Origin: Gambelia wislizenii
Taxonomy: Eukaryota; Chordata; Lepidosauria; Squamata; Crotaphytidae
DNA length: 64,000 nucleotides
Direction of reading: 5' to 3'
Assembly (NCBI GenBank): GCA_030847615.1
Contig: JAUMIR010000003.1
Span: 70,566,001 to 70,630,000, forward strand
The translations under genes and the position numbers were made by a program. Of this stretch, positions 48,603-51,969 are shown piece by piece. The notes beneath the pieces are model-generated. The model made no database searches. It had not been told where the DNA came from and saw only the letters and a list, made by a program, of their open reading frames with translations. The number at the start of each line of letters is the position of its first letter. Position 1 is the first letter of the stretch.

Positions 48603-49514
48603 GAAAGAAGGAAAGAAAGGAACATGGACAGTGGCTTTATTAATGGCTTTATTAATGTCTGGTCACTAATACTTTGTACTCAGAACCAAGGTTGTATGGG
48701 AGGTGTGGCTTGGGAACTTCACCTGTCAAAAAGACACTGCCTTAGTTTCAAGGACTAAGGGCCAGTAATTAAAGAACCCAGTGGCTTTGGATAGAGCCAT
48801 CCTCTTCCACAAGGGATGTGCTGGATGATCTAGTCTAATACTGCCCACAGGGCGTTTCCCTCTACCAGAACCGAATAGGACCTCAGACTTGGTGACTTAT
48901 ATCAATGGGTTCCACTGTACAAAGACATAACACTTCCTGAGATATTACATTATAGCATCTTGCATGCACCCGAGAAAATAATTCATTGCTTTTGTAAATA
49001 AATAGTTATTTGAGATTGGTGCAAAGTGCAGCTGCCTTGGATCCTAAATTCAATGGGGTGGGGATAAAATCTATCCACAATTGCTCCCAGTGTTACCTCT
49101 AAATAAGATATTGCTTTCTTGAGGCCAGCTTTGCTTGGTGGCAGGACTGCTTCACTGTGTGCCTTACTGTACTCCAAAGAAAAGCAGCAAGGGAACAGGA
49201 ATATTCTGTTTTCTGTGCTGCCTTACCACATGACGTTGTTTGTTTTTTTCATTCTGGTCCCCTTGGGGACCAAGGTAAAACCACATCTTTTTGCTAACCA
49301 GAAAAACCTGTTAGCAAAAAGACAGATTTACCCTGGTCCCACATGAGACCAAAATGAAATAATGCAGGAAGAACGACAACGTCATGCGGTAAGGCAACGT
49401 GGAAAATGCAACGTTCCTGCTCCCTTGCTGCTTTTCTTCGGAGTGCAATAAGGCCCTGTGTGCCAGTTACTGTGTAAGTAAGCTGGACTGTTGTTCTTTT
49501 TGTCTTTACAGTGA
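2721..49514 (+). CDS. INPP5D: INPP5D (SHIP1), 3' half of the gene: 14 coding exons and a terminal exon
   Basis: SHIP1 is a cytosolic, membrane-recruited phosphatase of blood cells. It removes the 5-phosphate of PI(3,4,5)P3 to give PI(3,4)P2 and dampens receptor-driven PI3K signalling. Joined in phase, the exons at 2721-2817, 18170-18308, 24912-25020, 25706-25794, 26001-26082, 27341-27430, 27568-27681, 33601-33683, 39370-39457, 40322-40471, 41885-41975, 42294-42413, 44027-44275 and 47554-48115 encode about 687 residues, then TGA at 49512. Catalytic motifs are LFWLGDLNYR, PSWCDRVLW and TSDHSPVF, followed by the C2-like region and two NPxY sites. SHIP1 is chosen over its paralogue INPPL1/SHIP2 because of the tail (WSYD, DNPLY, RDYRESSELPHH) and the absence of a SAM domain. 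The SH2 domain and the start of the catalytic domain lie upstream of the window. The exon list comes from frame, splice consensus and recalled family sequence, not from transcript data. Confidence 0.93.
3050..3190. repeat. Palindromic 'actgcaactcccat' type short element, diverged
   Basis: Reads 'gatgggaaacctgtggacctccaaatgttg ... ggtcaaggatattgggagta'. It is a decayed member of a family also seen near 16326, 44395, 44660, 46940, 50390 and 59885. The ends are imperfect. Confidence 0.45.
3437..4020. mobile_element. Harbinger-like non-autonomous element, 584 bp
   Basis: The terminal inverted repeats GGACTTTATCAGA and TCTGATAAAGTCC are perfect over 13 bp, and TAA is duplicated at 3434-3436 and 4021-4023. 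A three-base TAA/TTA duplication is typical of PIF/Harbinger elements. The interior has a T-rich stretch followed by the palindrome TCTCATGAGA at 3830-3839, shared with the copies at 27942 and 55722. The left interior matches parts of the larger block at 14610-15860. No transposase frame is present. Confidence 0.75.
4390..4660. repeat. AT-rich 'cagcattttctttgcagaaaa' repeat block
   Basis: Diverged tandem and inverted copies of a motif resembling 'aaaatgctgttttctgtgcag'. It matches the interior of the neighbouring inverted-repeat element at 4663-5405 and is probably part of the same or a related element. Confidence 0.5.
4663..5405. mobile_element. Inverted-repeat element with ~95-bp arms
   Basis: The left arm starts gggatgtaattcttcac (4663) and runs through cttcccactgaaagaaagtctttgaaaacc. 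The right arm (about 5311-5405) is its reverse complement and ends gtgaagaattacatctc. Between the arms lie about ten diverged copies of 'aaaatgctgttttctgtgcag' in both orientations. No coding potential is seen. The flanking duplication is unclear, possibly only TA. Confidence 0.65.
6400..6815 (-). pseudogene. CR1/L3-like LINE fragment (C-terminal ORF2 region)
   Basis: The minus-strand translation contains [32 protein letters not shown]. The LPYEERL block is typical of the region just after the reverse transcriptase in CR1/L3 LINEs. The frame is short and broken; this is an old 5'-truncated copy. Confidence 0.7.
7687..7922. mobile_element. Tigger-like MITE, 236 bp
   Basis: It starts CAGTTGGCCCTCCATATC and ends with an imperfect inverted copy (ataccaagggcccactg), with TA at 7685-7686 and 7923-7924. 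It has no coding capacity and is closely related to the copies at 1, 23306 and 38275. Confidence 0.8.
7985..8577. mobile_element. Solo LTR, 593 bp, with 5-bp target duplication
   Basis: The boundaries are TGTGA...TCACA, flanked on both sides by GAAGG (7980-7984 and 8578-8582). Poly(A)-signal-like AATAAA occurs on the + strand near 8182 and on the minus strand near 8237, so orientation is not settled. No internal retroviral or Gypsy coding sequence is attached, so this is a recombined solo LTR. A 5-bp duplication fits Ty3/Gypsy and some endogenous retroviruses. Confidence 0.7.
8583..10139. other. Intron sequence, no clear feature
   Basis: Open frames here (for example 8919-9449 on the minus strand) have no recognisable domain, no splice context and low-complexity composition. 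I treat them as chance frames. Confidence 0.5.
10166..10345. mobile_element. hAT-like MITE inside the 5S SINE, 180 bp
   Basis: Inserted between two exact copies of TACTCTAAAG (10156-10165 and 10346-10355), a sequence of the SINE head. The ends read catctcaaccagggttcc and aaaaaggttgagaaaggc, inverted with mismatches. A duplication of about 8-10 bp suggests hAT. It has no coding capacity. Confidence 0.65.
11103..13312 (+). pseudogene. Non-LTR retrotransposon (LINE) with degenerate reverse transcriptase
   Basis: About 2.2 kb bounded by AGATTCTCCTCAAA (11089-11102) and AGATTCTTCTCAAA (13313-13326), a 14-bp target duplication with one mismatch. Frames on the + strand give LKNSKAAGIDGIPPEVW, then QCGFRANRST, VDLIKAFNTVSRKGLW, VKQGCVLAPTLFTIFF and LRTQLCWAGHVSRMEDHRLP. 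These are reverse-transcriptase and downstream blocks of the 'RQLQEK' type of LINE. The YADD-type catalytic position reads FTDAAALAAH, so the active-site aspartates are not intact. There are several stops and frameshifts, and the endonuclease part is missing (5' truncated). Near 13165 a Cys/His-rich end (CAFCNRTCLSR...HQHTC) is typical of such LINEs. I cannot assign the clade securely. Confidence 0.85.
13354..13680. mobile_element. Foldback Harbinger-like MITE, 327 bp
   Basis: Almost the whole element is one palindrome. The left arm starts ggactttttcagacgaag and contains gcaagcagcctctccagc. The right arm reads gctggagaggctgcttgc and ends catccgaaaaagttc. TTA is duplicated at 13351-13353 and 13681-13683. 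The centre is near 13500-13530. It has no coding capacity. Confidence 0.85.
13687..14209 (-). mobile_element. Solo LTR of an endogenous-retrovirus-like element, 523 bp
   Basis: Flanked by identical TTAGAC (13681-13686 and 14210-14215). On the minus strand it runs TGTGGTCAC...CTGTAACA. In that orientation there is a TATA-like CCTATATAAC (about 13925) and further on a poly(A) signal CTGAATAAAATC (about 13750), in the order expected of U3-R-U5. A 6-bp duplication is usual for class II (beta-like) retroviruses. No internal genes remain. Confidence 0.8.
14610..15860. repeat. CpG-rich repeat block, probably a longer relative of the Harbinger-like element at 3437
   Basis: The flanks match the 3437-4020 element: 'gcaaaagga...ttagacgacaatgtcctttgc' near 14737, and 'gatggctgaagctgtcaat...ggttacttgggactttttaa' at 15565-15760. 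Between them, about 14890-15560 is CpG-rich sequence missing from the short copy. At 14672-14736 a ~35-bp unit (tggctaatgtggcgccagt) occurs twice. The 192-codon minus-strand frame (14894-15472) is Gly/Arg/Pro-rich with no recognised domain; composition alone could explain it. Confidence 0.5.
16326..16455. repeat. Palindromic short element ('gttgttg...aacaactt' family)
   Basis: Starts gatgaggaatgtgtggtcctcc and ends with the inverted ggccacatgtccccttccc. It carries the 'gggagttctagtataacaac' core common to this family. Confidence 0.5.
16862..17350. repeat. LINE-type squamate repeat ('tatacctcgcctttctccc' family)
   Basis: An ATTT repeat, then 'agatttatacctcgcctttctccc', 'ggctccaaggtggcttacaat', and 'ggagttccacaatctgggagcagcc...aaggctctctccc'. 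This arrangement is a very common dispersed repeat in squamates, probably of L2 or related LINE origin. Frames inside it (17102-17582) are not genes. Confidence 0.6.
18170..18308 (+). CDS. INPP5D: INPP5D exon: catalytic motif LFWLGDLNYR
   Basis: The acceptor is ctttttttttattag. It is read after two bases of Arg and ends in phase 0 at CCCCCAATG|gttaga. The translation runs RRNQNYTSILRFLSLGDKK, then FNITHRFTHLFWLGDLNYRL. The (F/L)WxGDxNYR block is a signature of inositol 5-phosphatases, with the Asp and Asn in the catalytic centre. Mammalian SHIP1 has Phe where this has Leu (FWFGD). The donor gttaga is weaker than usual, but the phase fits the next exon (EAENIIQK). Confidence 0.94.
19385..20215. 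repeat. GC-rich degenerate tandem repeat block
   Basis: From about 19690 to 20210 a ~100-bp unit recurs with variants such as 'ggagctgagggggc', 'gaatgggctgctg' and 'cttcctccatgagtgtcagaagcg', some inverted. The left edge (agcagagctg...atgattggttggtcctt) resembles 32019-32060, so both may belong to one element family with internal repeats. The end points are uncertain. Confidence 0.55.
20515..20720 (-). mobile_element. 5S-derived SINE copy, minus strand
   Basis: On the minus strand the head reads tgatcttgaaagctaagcagg...ggttagtacttggaagg, followed by the middle 'caatgacaagccacccctga'. It is diverged, and the target duplication was not resolved. Confidence 0.7.
21745..21975 (+). mobile_element. 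Sauria-type SINE, complete
   Basis: The tRNA-related head begins agagccagcatggtgtagtgg with an A-box-like segment. A B-box-like gtttgaatcccc lies near 21800, then 'tgggtgaccccgggcaagtcac', and the Bov-B-related tail 'gttgccataaattggaaacaacttgaaggcac' with (caa)n. TGTACATTGTG is duplicated exactly at 21734-21744 and 21976-21986. This is a strong marker for a lepidosaur genome. Confidence 0.92.
22100..23160. other. Intron sequence, nothing recognised
   Basis: No exon-like reading frame, no clear repeat structure. Confidence 0.4.
23168..23218. repeat. (CT)n(CA)n compound microsatellite
   Basis: About ten CT followed by about fourteen CA units. Confidence 0.95.
23306..23559. mobile_element. Tigger-like MITE, 254 bp
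   Basis: Starts CAGTATGACCCCCGTATCC and ends ggatacaggggtcctactg, with TA at 23304-23305 and 23560-23561. Non-coding. The right end directly abuts a Bov-B-like LINE end. Confidence 0.75.
23563..23765 (+). pseudogene. Bov-B/RTE-like LINE 3' end
   Basis: The frame reads KVEGNRKRGRLHYRWMDSVK, then a stop. It is followed by 'gggttgccatgagtcgacgctgacttgacagcagttaac' and (aac)n. The R-G-R-x-R-W-x-D block and this tail are typical of the end of RTE/Bov-B LINEs, the partners that mobilise Sauria SINEs. 5' truncated. Confidence 0.75.
23878..24140. repeat. (ATTT)n-headed LINE-like repeat and (CA)n
   Basis: An ATTT run, then 'gtcatcattgtacatggatctttacaagtt' and an A-rich stretch with (AC)n near 23980. 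This looks like a dispersed squamate LINE fragment; the family is not identified. Confidence 0.4.
24147..24427. mobile_element. Harbinger-like MITE, 281 bp
   Basis: Ends GGAGATTATCAGACG and GTGTCTGATAATTTCC are inverted, with TAA at 24144-24146 and 24428-24430. The interior is relatively CpG-rich. It shares terminal sequence with the elements at 27942, 55722 and 63952. Confidence 0.8.
24912..25020 (+). CDS. INPP5D: INPP5D exon: EAENIIQKIKQQQ...VFLQF
   Basis: The acceptor is ccctgttatcag and the donor is TTTG|gtaaga. Starts in phase 0, ends in phase 1. The translation EAENIIQKIKQQQYTELLNF followed by DQLLIEKKDRKVFLQF matches the helix that follows the GDLNYR motif in SHIP1. Confidence 0.94.
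25706..25794 (+). CDS. INPP5D: INPP5D exon: EEEEITFAPTYRFER
   Basis: The acceptor is atctatttcag and the donor is ACAGGG|gtatgc. Phase 1 in, phase 0 out. FAPTYRF and the Tyr-Thr-Lys-Gln-Lys segment are conserved substrate-binding parts of 5-phosphatases. Confidence 0.94.
26001..26082 (+). CDS. INPP5D: INPP5D exon: catalytic motif PSWCDRVLW
   Basis: The acceptor is cgtttgcag and the donor is TATG|gtgggt. The translation MKYNLPSWCDRVLWKSYPL, then VHVVCQSYG. PxWCDRxL is the second 5-phosphatase signature; its Asp and Arg contact the substrate phosphate. The intron before it is only 206 bp. Confidence 0.95.
26551..26785 (+). mobile_element. Complete 5S-rRNA-derived SINE, 235 bp
   Basis: The head reads 'atctgatcttggaaactaagcagggtcagctctggttagtatttggatagga', recognisably the 5S rRNA internal control region. 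Then comes 'accaggtactgtaggct', a middle segment, and the tail 'cctaagaaaaccctgtgaaattcatggggttgccataag...cttgaaggcac'. TAGGATGCTTA is duplicated at 26540-26550 and 26786-26796. It serves as the reference for the split copy at 10149. Confidence 0.88.
26797..27120. repeat. LINE-type squamate repeat
   Basis: 'ataggccacttttcagcaaacactttcagaacatcttacaa', then 'gggaattccagtggtggggtgccacaacaagggaggcc'. Same layout as 16862-17350 but more diverged. Confidence 0.5.
27341..27430 (+). CDS. INPP5D: INPP5D exon: catalytic motif TSDHSPVF
   Basis: The acceptor is ttttttcttag and the donor is AATG|gtaagt. Phase 1 in and out. The translation CTTDIMTSDHSPVFATFEV, then TSQFVSKN. SDHxPV holds the catalytic Asp-His pair. 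It closes the phosphatase domain and leads into the C2-like region. Confidence 0.95.
27568..27681 (+). CDS. INPP5D: INPP5D exon: start of C2-like region
   Basis: The acceptor is tctttttctttag and the donor is GAAA|gtactg. The translation DDKYTDSSGQIEFLHCSATL, then KTKSQTKFYIEFHSSCLE. SQTKFY.EFHSSCLES is diagnostic of SHIP1 rather than SHIP2. In SHIP1 the C2 region is reported to bind PI(3,4)P2 and to activate the enzyme allosterically. The intron before it is 137 bp. Confidence 0.95.
27747..27775. repeat. (GT)n microsatellite
   Basis: About fourteen GT units, 66 bp downstream of an INPP5D donor site. Confidence 0.95.
27942..28550 (-). mobile_element. Harbinger-like non-autonomous element, ~609 bp
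   Basis: Ends GGAGATCATCAGATGGG and TGTCTGAAAATCTCC are inverted. The interior contains, on the minus strand, the T-rich stretch, TCTCACGAGA (+ strand 28132-28141 TCTCGTGAGA) and 'aggaagtgaaaggagc', all shared with 3437-4020 and 55722-56262. The target duplication is not clear (ATA/ACA). Confidence 0.65.
28640..30575 (+). pseudogene. CR1 LINE with 5' region, partial ORF1 and ORF2 end; middle deleted
   Basis: The left part has two copies of a segment beginning 'gagaggccaacaagggtgtttggtgtgggtgt' (28738 and 29058), like 5' UTR repeats. The frame 29390-29827 encodes a CR1 ORF1 end with the esterase-like block VVMVGNSLLRGTESVVC, CLPGAKIHDVMERL, then LLVHA. At about 29805 it jumps to the ORF2 end (aacagggagaaatgtaagatgc), then 30007-30228 PLYSALVRPHLEYCVQFW. 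It ends with the squamate CR1 3' end 'ggccttgtggtctcttccaactctatgattctatgaa'. The endonuclease and most of the reverse transcriptase are missing. Confidence 0.85.
30995..31609 (+). mobile_element. 'GGCTTGTCTA' MITE, complete, 615 bp
   Basis: Ends GGGTTGTCTAGACAG and TCTAGACAAGCCC are inverted. The left interior is 'gtgaaaatactcctcttagattgtgaggagaataccttttgtccc'. The right part contains 'gccattttggagttt', 'catcttgattctcagg' and 'gcgaatttgttttaatgcac'. Four relatives lie in this window. Target duplication not resolved; transposon class unassigned. Confidence 0.75.
31768..32840. mobile_element. Non-autonomous element with internal ~118-bp tandem repeats
   Basis: About 32160-32420 carries three copies of a unit containing 'taaccacggagaaaaaaccttcc', 'tctggagtttgatttgggg' and 'agggagcta'. 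The outer ends are suggested by 'ggttgcatttacacgggc' (31768) and 'cagccatgtaaacagatag', which is a weak inverted match. Boundaries are approximate. Confidence 0.45.
32841..33600. other. Intron sequence, nothing recognised
   Basis: AT-rich intron leading to the exon at 33601; no repeat structure that I can name. Confidence 0.45.
33601..33683 (+). CDS. INPP5D: INPP5D exon: SFVKSKEGENEEG
   Basis: The acceptor is attttttaacacttttgcag and the donor is CCTAAG|gtagtc. Phase 1 in, phase 0 out. The translation FVKSKEGENEEGNEGELVVK then FVEALPK is an acidic loop in the C2-like region, nearly identical to mammalian SHIP1. It stands alone between introns of 5.9 and 5.7 kb. Confidence 0.95.
34124..34150. 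repeat. (CA)n microsatellite
   Basis: About thirteen CA units. Confidence 0.95.
34172..34390. mobile_element. Palindromic MITE, 219 bp
   Basis: Ends AGATTTTCAGACTACATTG... and ...TGTTGTCTGAAAATCT. The arms are largely complementary ('gttactattccactttaattgctctggcttcctgctgtgg' against 'ggaggcagccagagcaaataaagtggaatagtaac'). The interior holds 'gaattctggggtttgtagtttagtgaggc'. Non-coding. Confidence 0.8.
34664..35035 (+). mobile_element. 'GGCTTGTCTA' MITE, truncated copy
   Basis: Starts ggttgtctaaacggtgaaaatactcac, continues 'gaatacgatctgtcccaatgggatactgcat' and 'gccacc...catcttggatttt', and loses its right end near 35035. Confidence 0.65.
35040..38270. other. Intron sequence, no gene recognised
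   Basis: Frames such as 36524-36862 and 37540-37830 (minus) lack domains and splice context. No repeat clear enough to delimit. Confidence 0.4.
38275..38503. mobile_element. Tigger-like MITE, 229 bp
   Basis: CAGTTGTCCCTTCATATTC...GAATGTGGAGGGACAACTG with TA at 38273-38274 and 38504-38505. Its termini match the satellite-carrying element at 45076-46863. Confidence 0.85.
38840..39140 (-). mobile_element. LTR-like fragment (probable solo LTR)
   Basis: On the minus strand a TATA-like 'gactatataaacc' (about 38912) is followed about 20 bases on by 'ccaataaagcatgc' (about 38885). That TATA to poly(A)-signal spacing is typical of a retroviral LTR. The outer ends and target duplication could not be fixed. 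Confidence 0.45.
39370..39457 (+). CDS. INPP5D: INPP5D exon: ISDPEYLLDQHILISIKSSDS
   Basis: The acceptor is gagctttttcttgcag and the donor is TTACG|gtaagc. Phase 0 in, phase 1 out. The translation LIPIISDPEYLLDQHILISI followed by KSSDSDESY is almost identical to mammalian SHIP1. Confidence 0.95.
39733..40043. mobile_element. Foldback MITE, ~310 bp
   Basis: The left end 'agccttcctgcactctgaggaaaa' and right end 'ttttcctcggagtgcgggaaggct' are inverted. The centre is '(gg)taaaactgtgtctttttgctaa / ttaacaaaaagacacagttttacc'. A second member lies at 49158-49457 in the same gene. Long frames in it (39664-40065) are symmetry artefacts. Confidence 0.8.
40322..40471 (+). CDS. INPP5D: INPP5D exon: GEGCIALRSGAAESQVP
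   Basis: The acceptor is cattctctag and the donor is TATACG|gtaagg. Phase 1 in and out. The translation includes GEGCIALRSGAAESQVPIRT, then LTHHGENTGIFQGEFKLQTS and QGKQREKLY: the end of the C2-like fold. Confidence 0.95.
40830..40870. repeat. (GT)n microsatellite
   Basis: About twenty GT units. Confidence 0.95.
41885..41975 (+). CDS. INPP5D: INPP5D exon: DFVKIERDETAGQK
   Basis: The acceptor is gtctgtttccttcag and the donor is AATAG|gtaggt. Phase 1 in, phase 2 out. DFVKIERDE matches the last conserved block of the C2-like region; the rest (AKEWEQMN) is the less conserved linker before the tail, where mammals have a KQWE-type segment. Confidence 0.92.
42294..42413 (+). CDS. INPP5D: INPP5D candidate extra exon, 120 nt, phase 2-2
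   Basis: The acceptor is acctgccttttcctaaaag and the donor is TTGCG|gtaact. It is open throughout and exactly 40 codons, so it can be included or skipped without a frame change. The peptide starts AASSNRRSTHLVAKEAAAVA, then RFRGTPTMSLDEPCKEDLL. It is basic and Ala-rich at first, then acidic. I recall no corresponding segment in mammalian SHIP1, where the C2 linker runs straight to the NPNY region. Splice sites and phase support it; expression is unknown. Confidence 0.6.
42469..43080 (+). mobile_element. 'GGCTTGTCTA' MITE, ~612 bp
   Basis: Starts gagctgtctaaatggtgaaaattctcc and ends atatagatgagccc. The interior is collinear with 30995-31609 ('tcttaatgggatcctgcat', 'ggaaaagcctttgtggcccttcc', 'gccatgttggactttgc'). 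It begins only 55 bp after the donor of the candidate extra exon. Confidence 0.7.
44027..44275 (+). CDS. INPP5D: INPP5D exon: first NPxY site and Ser/Thr/Pro-rich tail
   Basis: The acceptor is ctcttttcag|CAG, a tandem NAGNAG site. The donor is CAGCT|gtgagt. Phase 2 in and out. TAVTDNNPSYLRM carries the first NPxY (mammals NPNY), a phosphotyrosine docking site for PTB domains such as SHC. It is followed by SPDQVPAFWSYDPQSKDS and ESPTTPSNLSPGSPKAST, which match mammalian SPDQQPTAWSYD and the PP-rich stretch with fewer prolines. Confidence 0.93.
44395..44515. repeat. Palindromic short element, 'tgactgcaattcccatcag' family
   Basis: 'cccttcaaatgttatttgactgcaattcccatcag' is inverted against 'gggtgtttgcagtcaaataacatctggaag'. 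A second, more decayed copy lies at about 44660-44790. Confidence 0.7.
44820..44850. repeat. (TATG)n/(TATT)n microsatellite
   Basis: About five TATG units running into TATT; an (ATTC)n tract follows at 44930-44951. Confidence 0.85.
45076..46863. mobile_element. Tigger-like element enlarged by an internal satellite, 1788 bp
   Basis: The left end CAGTTGTCCCTCCACATTCGC and right end GCGAATGTGG-type repeat ending ggagggacgactg are inverted, with TA at 45074-45075 and 46864-46865. The outer ~60 bp at each side resembles the 229-bp copy at 38275. The interior has been replaced by the tandem array described separately. It sits in the 3.3 kb INPP5D intron before the last coding exon. Confidence 0.85.
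45138..46740. repeat. GC-rich satellite array, ~104-bp unit, about 15 copies
   Basis: The marker 'ggccttcctaag' recurs at about 45406, 45508, 45611, 45719, 45822, 45941, 46043, 46147, 46248, 46351, 46453, 46558 and 46660. The mean period is ~104 bp, with one 20-bp duplication near 45835-45860. Each unit holds palindromes: 'aggaaggcc' with 'ggccttcct', and 'ggggcttcaaagcccc'. Units differ by many substitutions. The Pro/Arg/Leu-rich frames here (45062-45619 and others) are artefacts. Confidence 0.92.
46940..47045. repeat. Palindromic short element, same family as 44395
   Basis: 'cttcagatgttattcaattacatttcccaccag ... ctgtgatttgcagttcaacataatcaga' is an inverted arrangement. Confidence 0.55.
47554..48115 (+). 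CDS. INPP5D: INPP5D last large coding exon: second NPxY and C-terminus
   Basis: The acceptor is ccctgattcactccag; phase 2 in, 187 codons. KPEMIDNPLYDF holds the second NPxY (mammals KPEMFENPLYG), then a basic/Pro-poor linker, RFRSYTCSAQSEE (mammals RLRSFTCSSS), KPVKFSRSEVGQSKPPLPSK, and GRDYRESSELPHHRKH near the end. The tail closes SRTTVP, aligning with the mammalian GRTAMQ end. The donor is CCG|gtgggt. Without splicing the frame would add Val-Gly-Leu-Lys and stop at TAG 48128-48130. Confidence 0.94.
48567..48598. repeat. (CT)n microsatellite
   Basis: About sixteen CT units in the last intron. Confidence 0.95.
49158..49457. mobile_element. Foldback MITE, same family as 39733
   Basis: Ends 'tgccttactgtactccaaagaaaagcagcaaggg' and 'gctgcttttcttcggagtgcaataaggcc' are inverted. 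The centre is 'aaggtaaaaccacatctttttgctaac / gttagcaaaaagacagatttaccc'. The right end lies ~55 bp upstream of the putative terminal-exon acceptor. Confidence 0.8.
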
Positions 49515-50384
49515 ATGGGAACATCACAAATGATGAGATCCTTGGAAGAGTCCTGGAGGGCATCAGCATGGACATTTCCCAGGGTTCATGTTAATATCTT
49601 CTGGCCTGGTGCACAAAATCATGGATGTTACTATGTTTATCAATATATGTTTTCTGCAATCTCATGCAAAAACTAATGTAGTCCAAAATTCAACTAAACA
49701 TCAGAAACCACCAAATGCTATACAGCTTAAAAATAGATTCGTACTTTGCAGCTATAGCAGGTTTTATTTTAAGAGAAAGGAAGTTGAAAACATTGTGTTA
49801 CAAAAGGTACAAATTGTAGGAATGGGAAATAACACAGCTGGGGTACATCCAAAGAGCATTCTGTACACAGAGGTTATAGGCTACTACATTGCAGGCCAGA
49901 ATGAGGATGATTCTTGCTCAGCAGGAACAATCTAGATTCATTTTTTTTAGATTCTAGAAAATAACCCACCTTCATAGTACAGTATCCCTTTGCTCAGCAG
50001 TGAAGTAAGAAGGAAAAAGCAACGAATGTGCAGTTTTTGAATATGCATTTTGTAATGTTGTCTTTAAACAAAAAGGAGACTGAAGAACTGTGGATTTTCT
50101 GCAGTTATAAATGAGTGTCCTTTGGCAATGTAGATTGGTTATAACTGCCATCATCTGATCCTCTTCAAATAATTCTGTCAATCCCAGATTGATAACAGGA
50201 AGTGGAATAATGTAGGTTCAGTCTCAGGTATTTCTAAGGACTGATTATCTGAACTTCTGTGTGGATGACTTTGTTATTATATTCAGGTACAAATGGGAAG
50301 TAAATTAAAATGACCACTAGAAATTAAGTCTGTCCAGCCTTTTTAAAACTCGTATTTCGCCTCTAAAGCAAAATGTCTTACAAC

Positions 50385-50510
50385 AGAGGTAAGCAAAGAG
50401 CATTTTCCCCGATGTTGTTGGACTGCAACTCTCAGTATTCCTCAGCATTGGCTATGCTGATGGGAGTTACAGTGTAACAACATTTGGACAGCTGCAGTTT
50501 GGCTCCTCCT
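50385..50510. repeat. Palindromic short element within the 3' UTR
   Basis: 'gatgttgttggactgcaactctcag ... gatgggagttacagtgtaacaacatttggac' forms an inverted repeat. It would be transcribed as a hairpin in the INPP5D mRNA if the UTR call is right. Confidence 0.75.
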
Positions 50511-50730
50511 GTCTTACAGATTGTTTTAGTAGCACTCATAATCAATTCATCCTGGCTTCATTTTACATAATATCACCTATAACATTTGGTATATTTTGGG
50601 TCACTCTGTAACTTTTATCCTCAGTTTTGCCATAGAGTTGTACCATTTATAATGTCATCTTTACTGTTTTCCATGTTGCTAAAAAAATTAAAAAGCATTA
50701 ATTCTTTTTAAATTATATAAAACTAATTAT

Positions 50731-50736
50731 AATAAA
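50731..50736 (+). terminator. INPP5D: Poly(A) signal AATAAA, probable INPP5D 3' end
   Basis: Canonical hexamer about 1.2 kb after the stop codon, in AT-rich sequence with a GT-rich stretch (tgtctgctttgggtt) downstream. Confidence 0.5.
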
Positions 50737-51385
50737 TTGTCTGCTTTGGGTTACTAGCTCATGCATACTTTATACAGCTGTCATTCTTTTTCACCTTTAC
50801 TCCTGGCGATTCCATTGCTCAAAACAGCATGAACAAATATAAAAATTTCCATAGTCAGTCAAATCCTTTACTGACATGGAAAATATATTGCACTTATTAT
50901 TTCCATTTTTTAAAGTTGTCTATTACCTTTTTTTAAAGAAATCATTGGATTTTTAAAATGTACTGTACATGTAAAGAAGGGGAGGAAGAAAAGAAAGGAG
51001 AAGCGGGGGGGATTCATTGAGTATGAATGTTGTGAAATGTAAAATGATTTATATCTTTTAAATTAAATTGATTACCAGGAGATTCAGCAGGCAAACAAAA
51101 AGAATCTACCACACAGTGCACAGTTAAGCTATGAAATTCATTACCACGAGATGTAGTGATGGCTGTCATCTTGAACAGTTTTTAAAGAGGATTAGAAAAC
51201 TGGTGGAGGATAAGGCTATCAATCATTACCAGTCAAGATGGCTTTATATTATCTTCAGTATTAGAAGCAATGTGCCATTGCATAGCAGTTGCACAGGTAC
51301 GTGAGCAGGAAGGTACTAATACACTCTTGTCCTCCATGTGGACTTTTCATAGGCATCTGGTTGGTCTCTATAGGAACAGAATCTT

Positions 51386-51967
51386 GGGTGTTGTCTAGAT
51401 GGTGAAAATACTCCTCACAGAATTTGCTGGGAATACCTTTTGTCCCGATGAGATCCCATGGCGATTTCATTTACTGTGTGGGAAAAGCCTTTGTGGCTTT
51501 TCCTGTATTTTTTAAAACAATACAAGGAAATGTGCATTAGCATCCGTTAAGACAACTGATTTGATTTGCTGCACAGTATCAGAGAGGGCAGAACTAGAGA
51601 TCTGATTGGTCGGACATGCATGAGGGGTGTGCTTTCTGGCAACACAGCACCCGGAAACACCATGTTGAATTTTCCAGGTTAGCGATCATGTGGTTTTTTG
51701 CTCTGCCAATCACCCAAATAATTTTTAGCAGAAGGTTGCACTTGTGCACCTCTGCTTTAATATTTAAAAAAAATATTGTGCAGTGGCAGCAGCATTTATC
51801 ACTTTGATTTACGACCGCCATCTTGATTCGTGGGTGTCTGAACTTCAAACCACAGATAGCTTCTCAGTGTATCATTTTTGCAAAAAATATGGAGACAAAA
51901 GAATGCAGCTGTGAATTGGCAATAATGTGCAGGAATGAGCATTATTTCCTCTCATGTAGATGAGCCC
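51386..51967 (+). mobile_element. 'GGCTTGTCTA' MITE, ~582 bp
   Basis: Starts gggtgttgtctagatggtgaaaatactcctcacag and ends catgtagatgagcccc. The interior is collinear with 30995-31609 (accttttgtcccgatgagatccc; cgccatcttgattcgtgg). Confidence 0.75.
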
Positions 51968-51969
51968 CT

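Larger units (their letters stand above)
49512..50755 (+). other. INPP5D: INPP5D terminal exon: TGA stop and 3' UTR
   Basis: The acceptor is tgttctttttgtctttacag. The phase-0 donor at 48115 makes TGA (49512-49514) the first codon. The following sequence is AT-rich and non-coding, with AATAAA at 50731-50736, so cleavage is expected near 50750. In a shifted phase (1) the exon start would be open for 27 codons (VNGNITNDEILG...), but that needs the weak donor GTTTAA at 48120. The inference rests on phase, splice consensus and the protein end matching mammals. A palindromic repeat lies inside at 50385-50510. Confidence 0.55.

Noticed and set aside
49511..49593. 27-codon in-frame extension VNGNITNDEILG... 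as an INPP5D C-terminus
   Set aside because: Needs the weak donor GTTTAA at 48120 and has no similarity to the known SHIP1 end.
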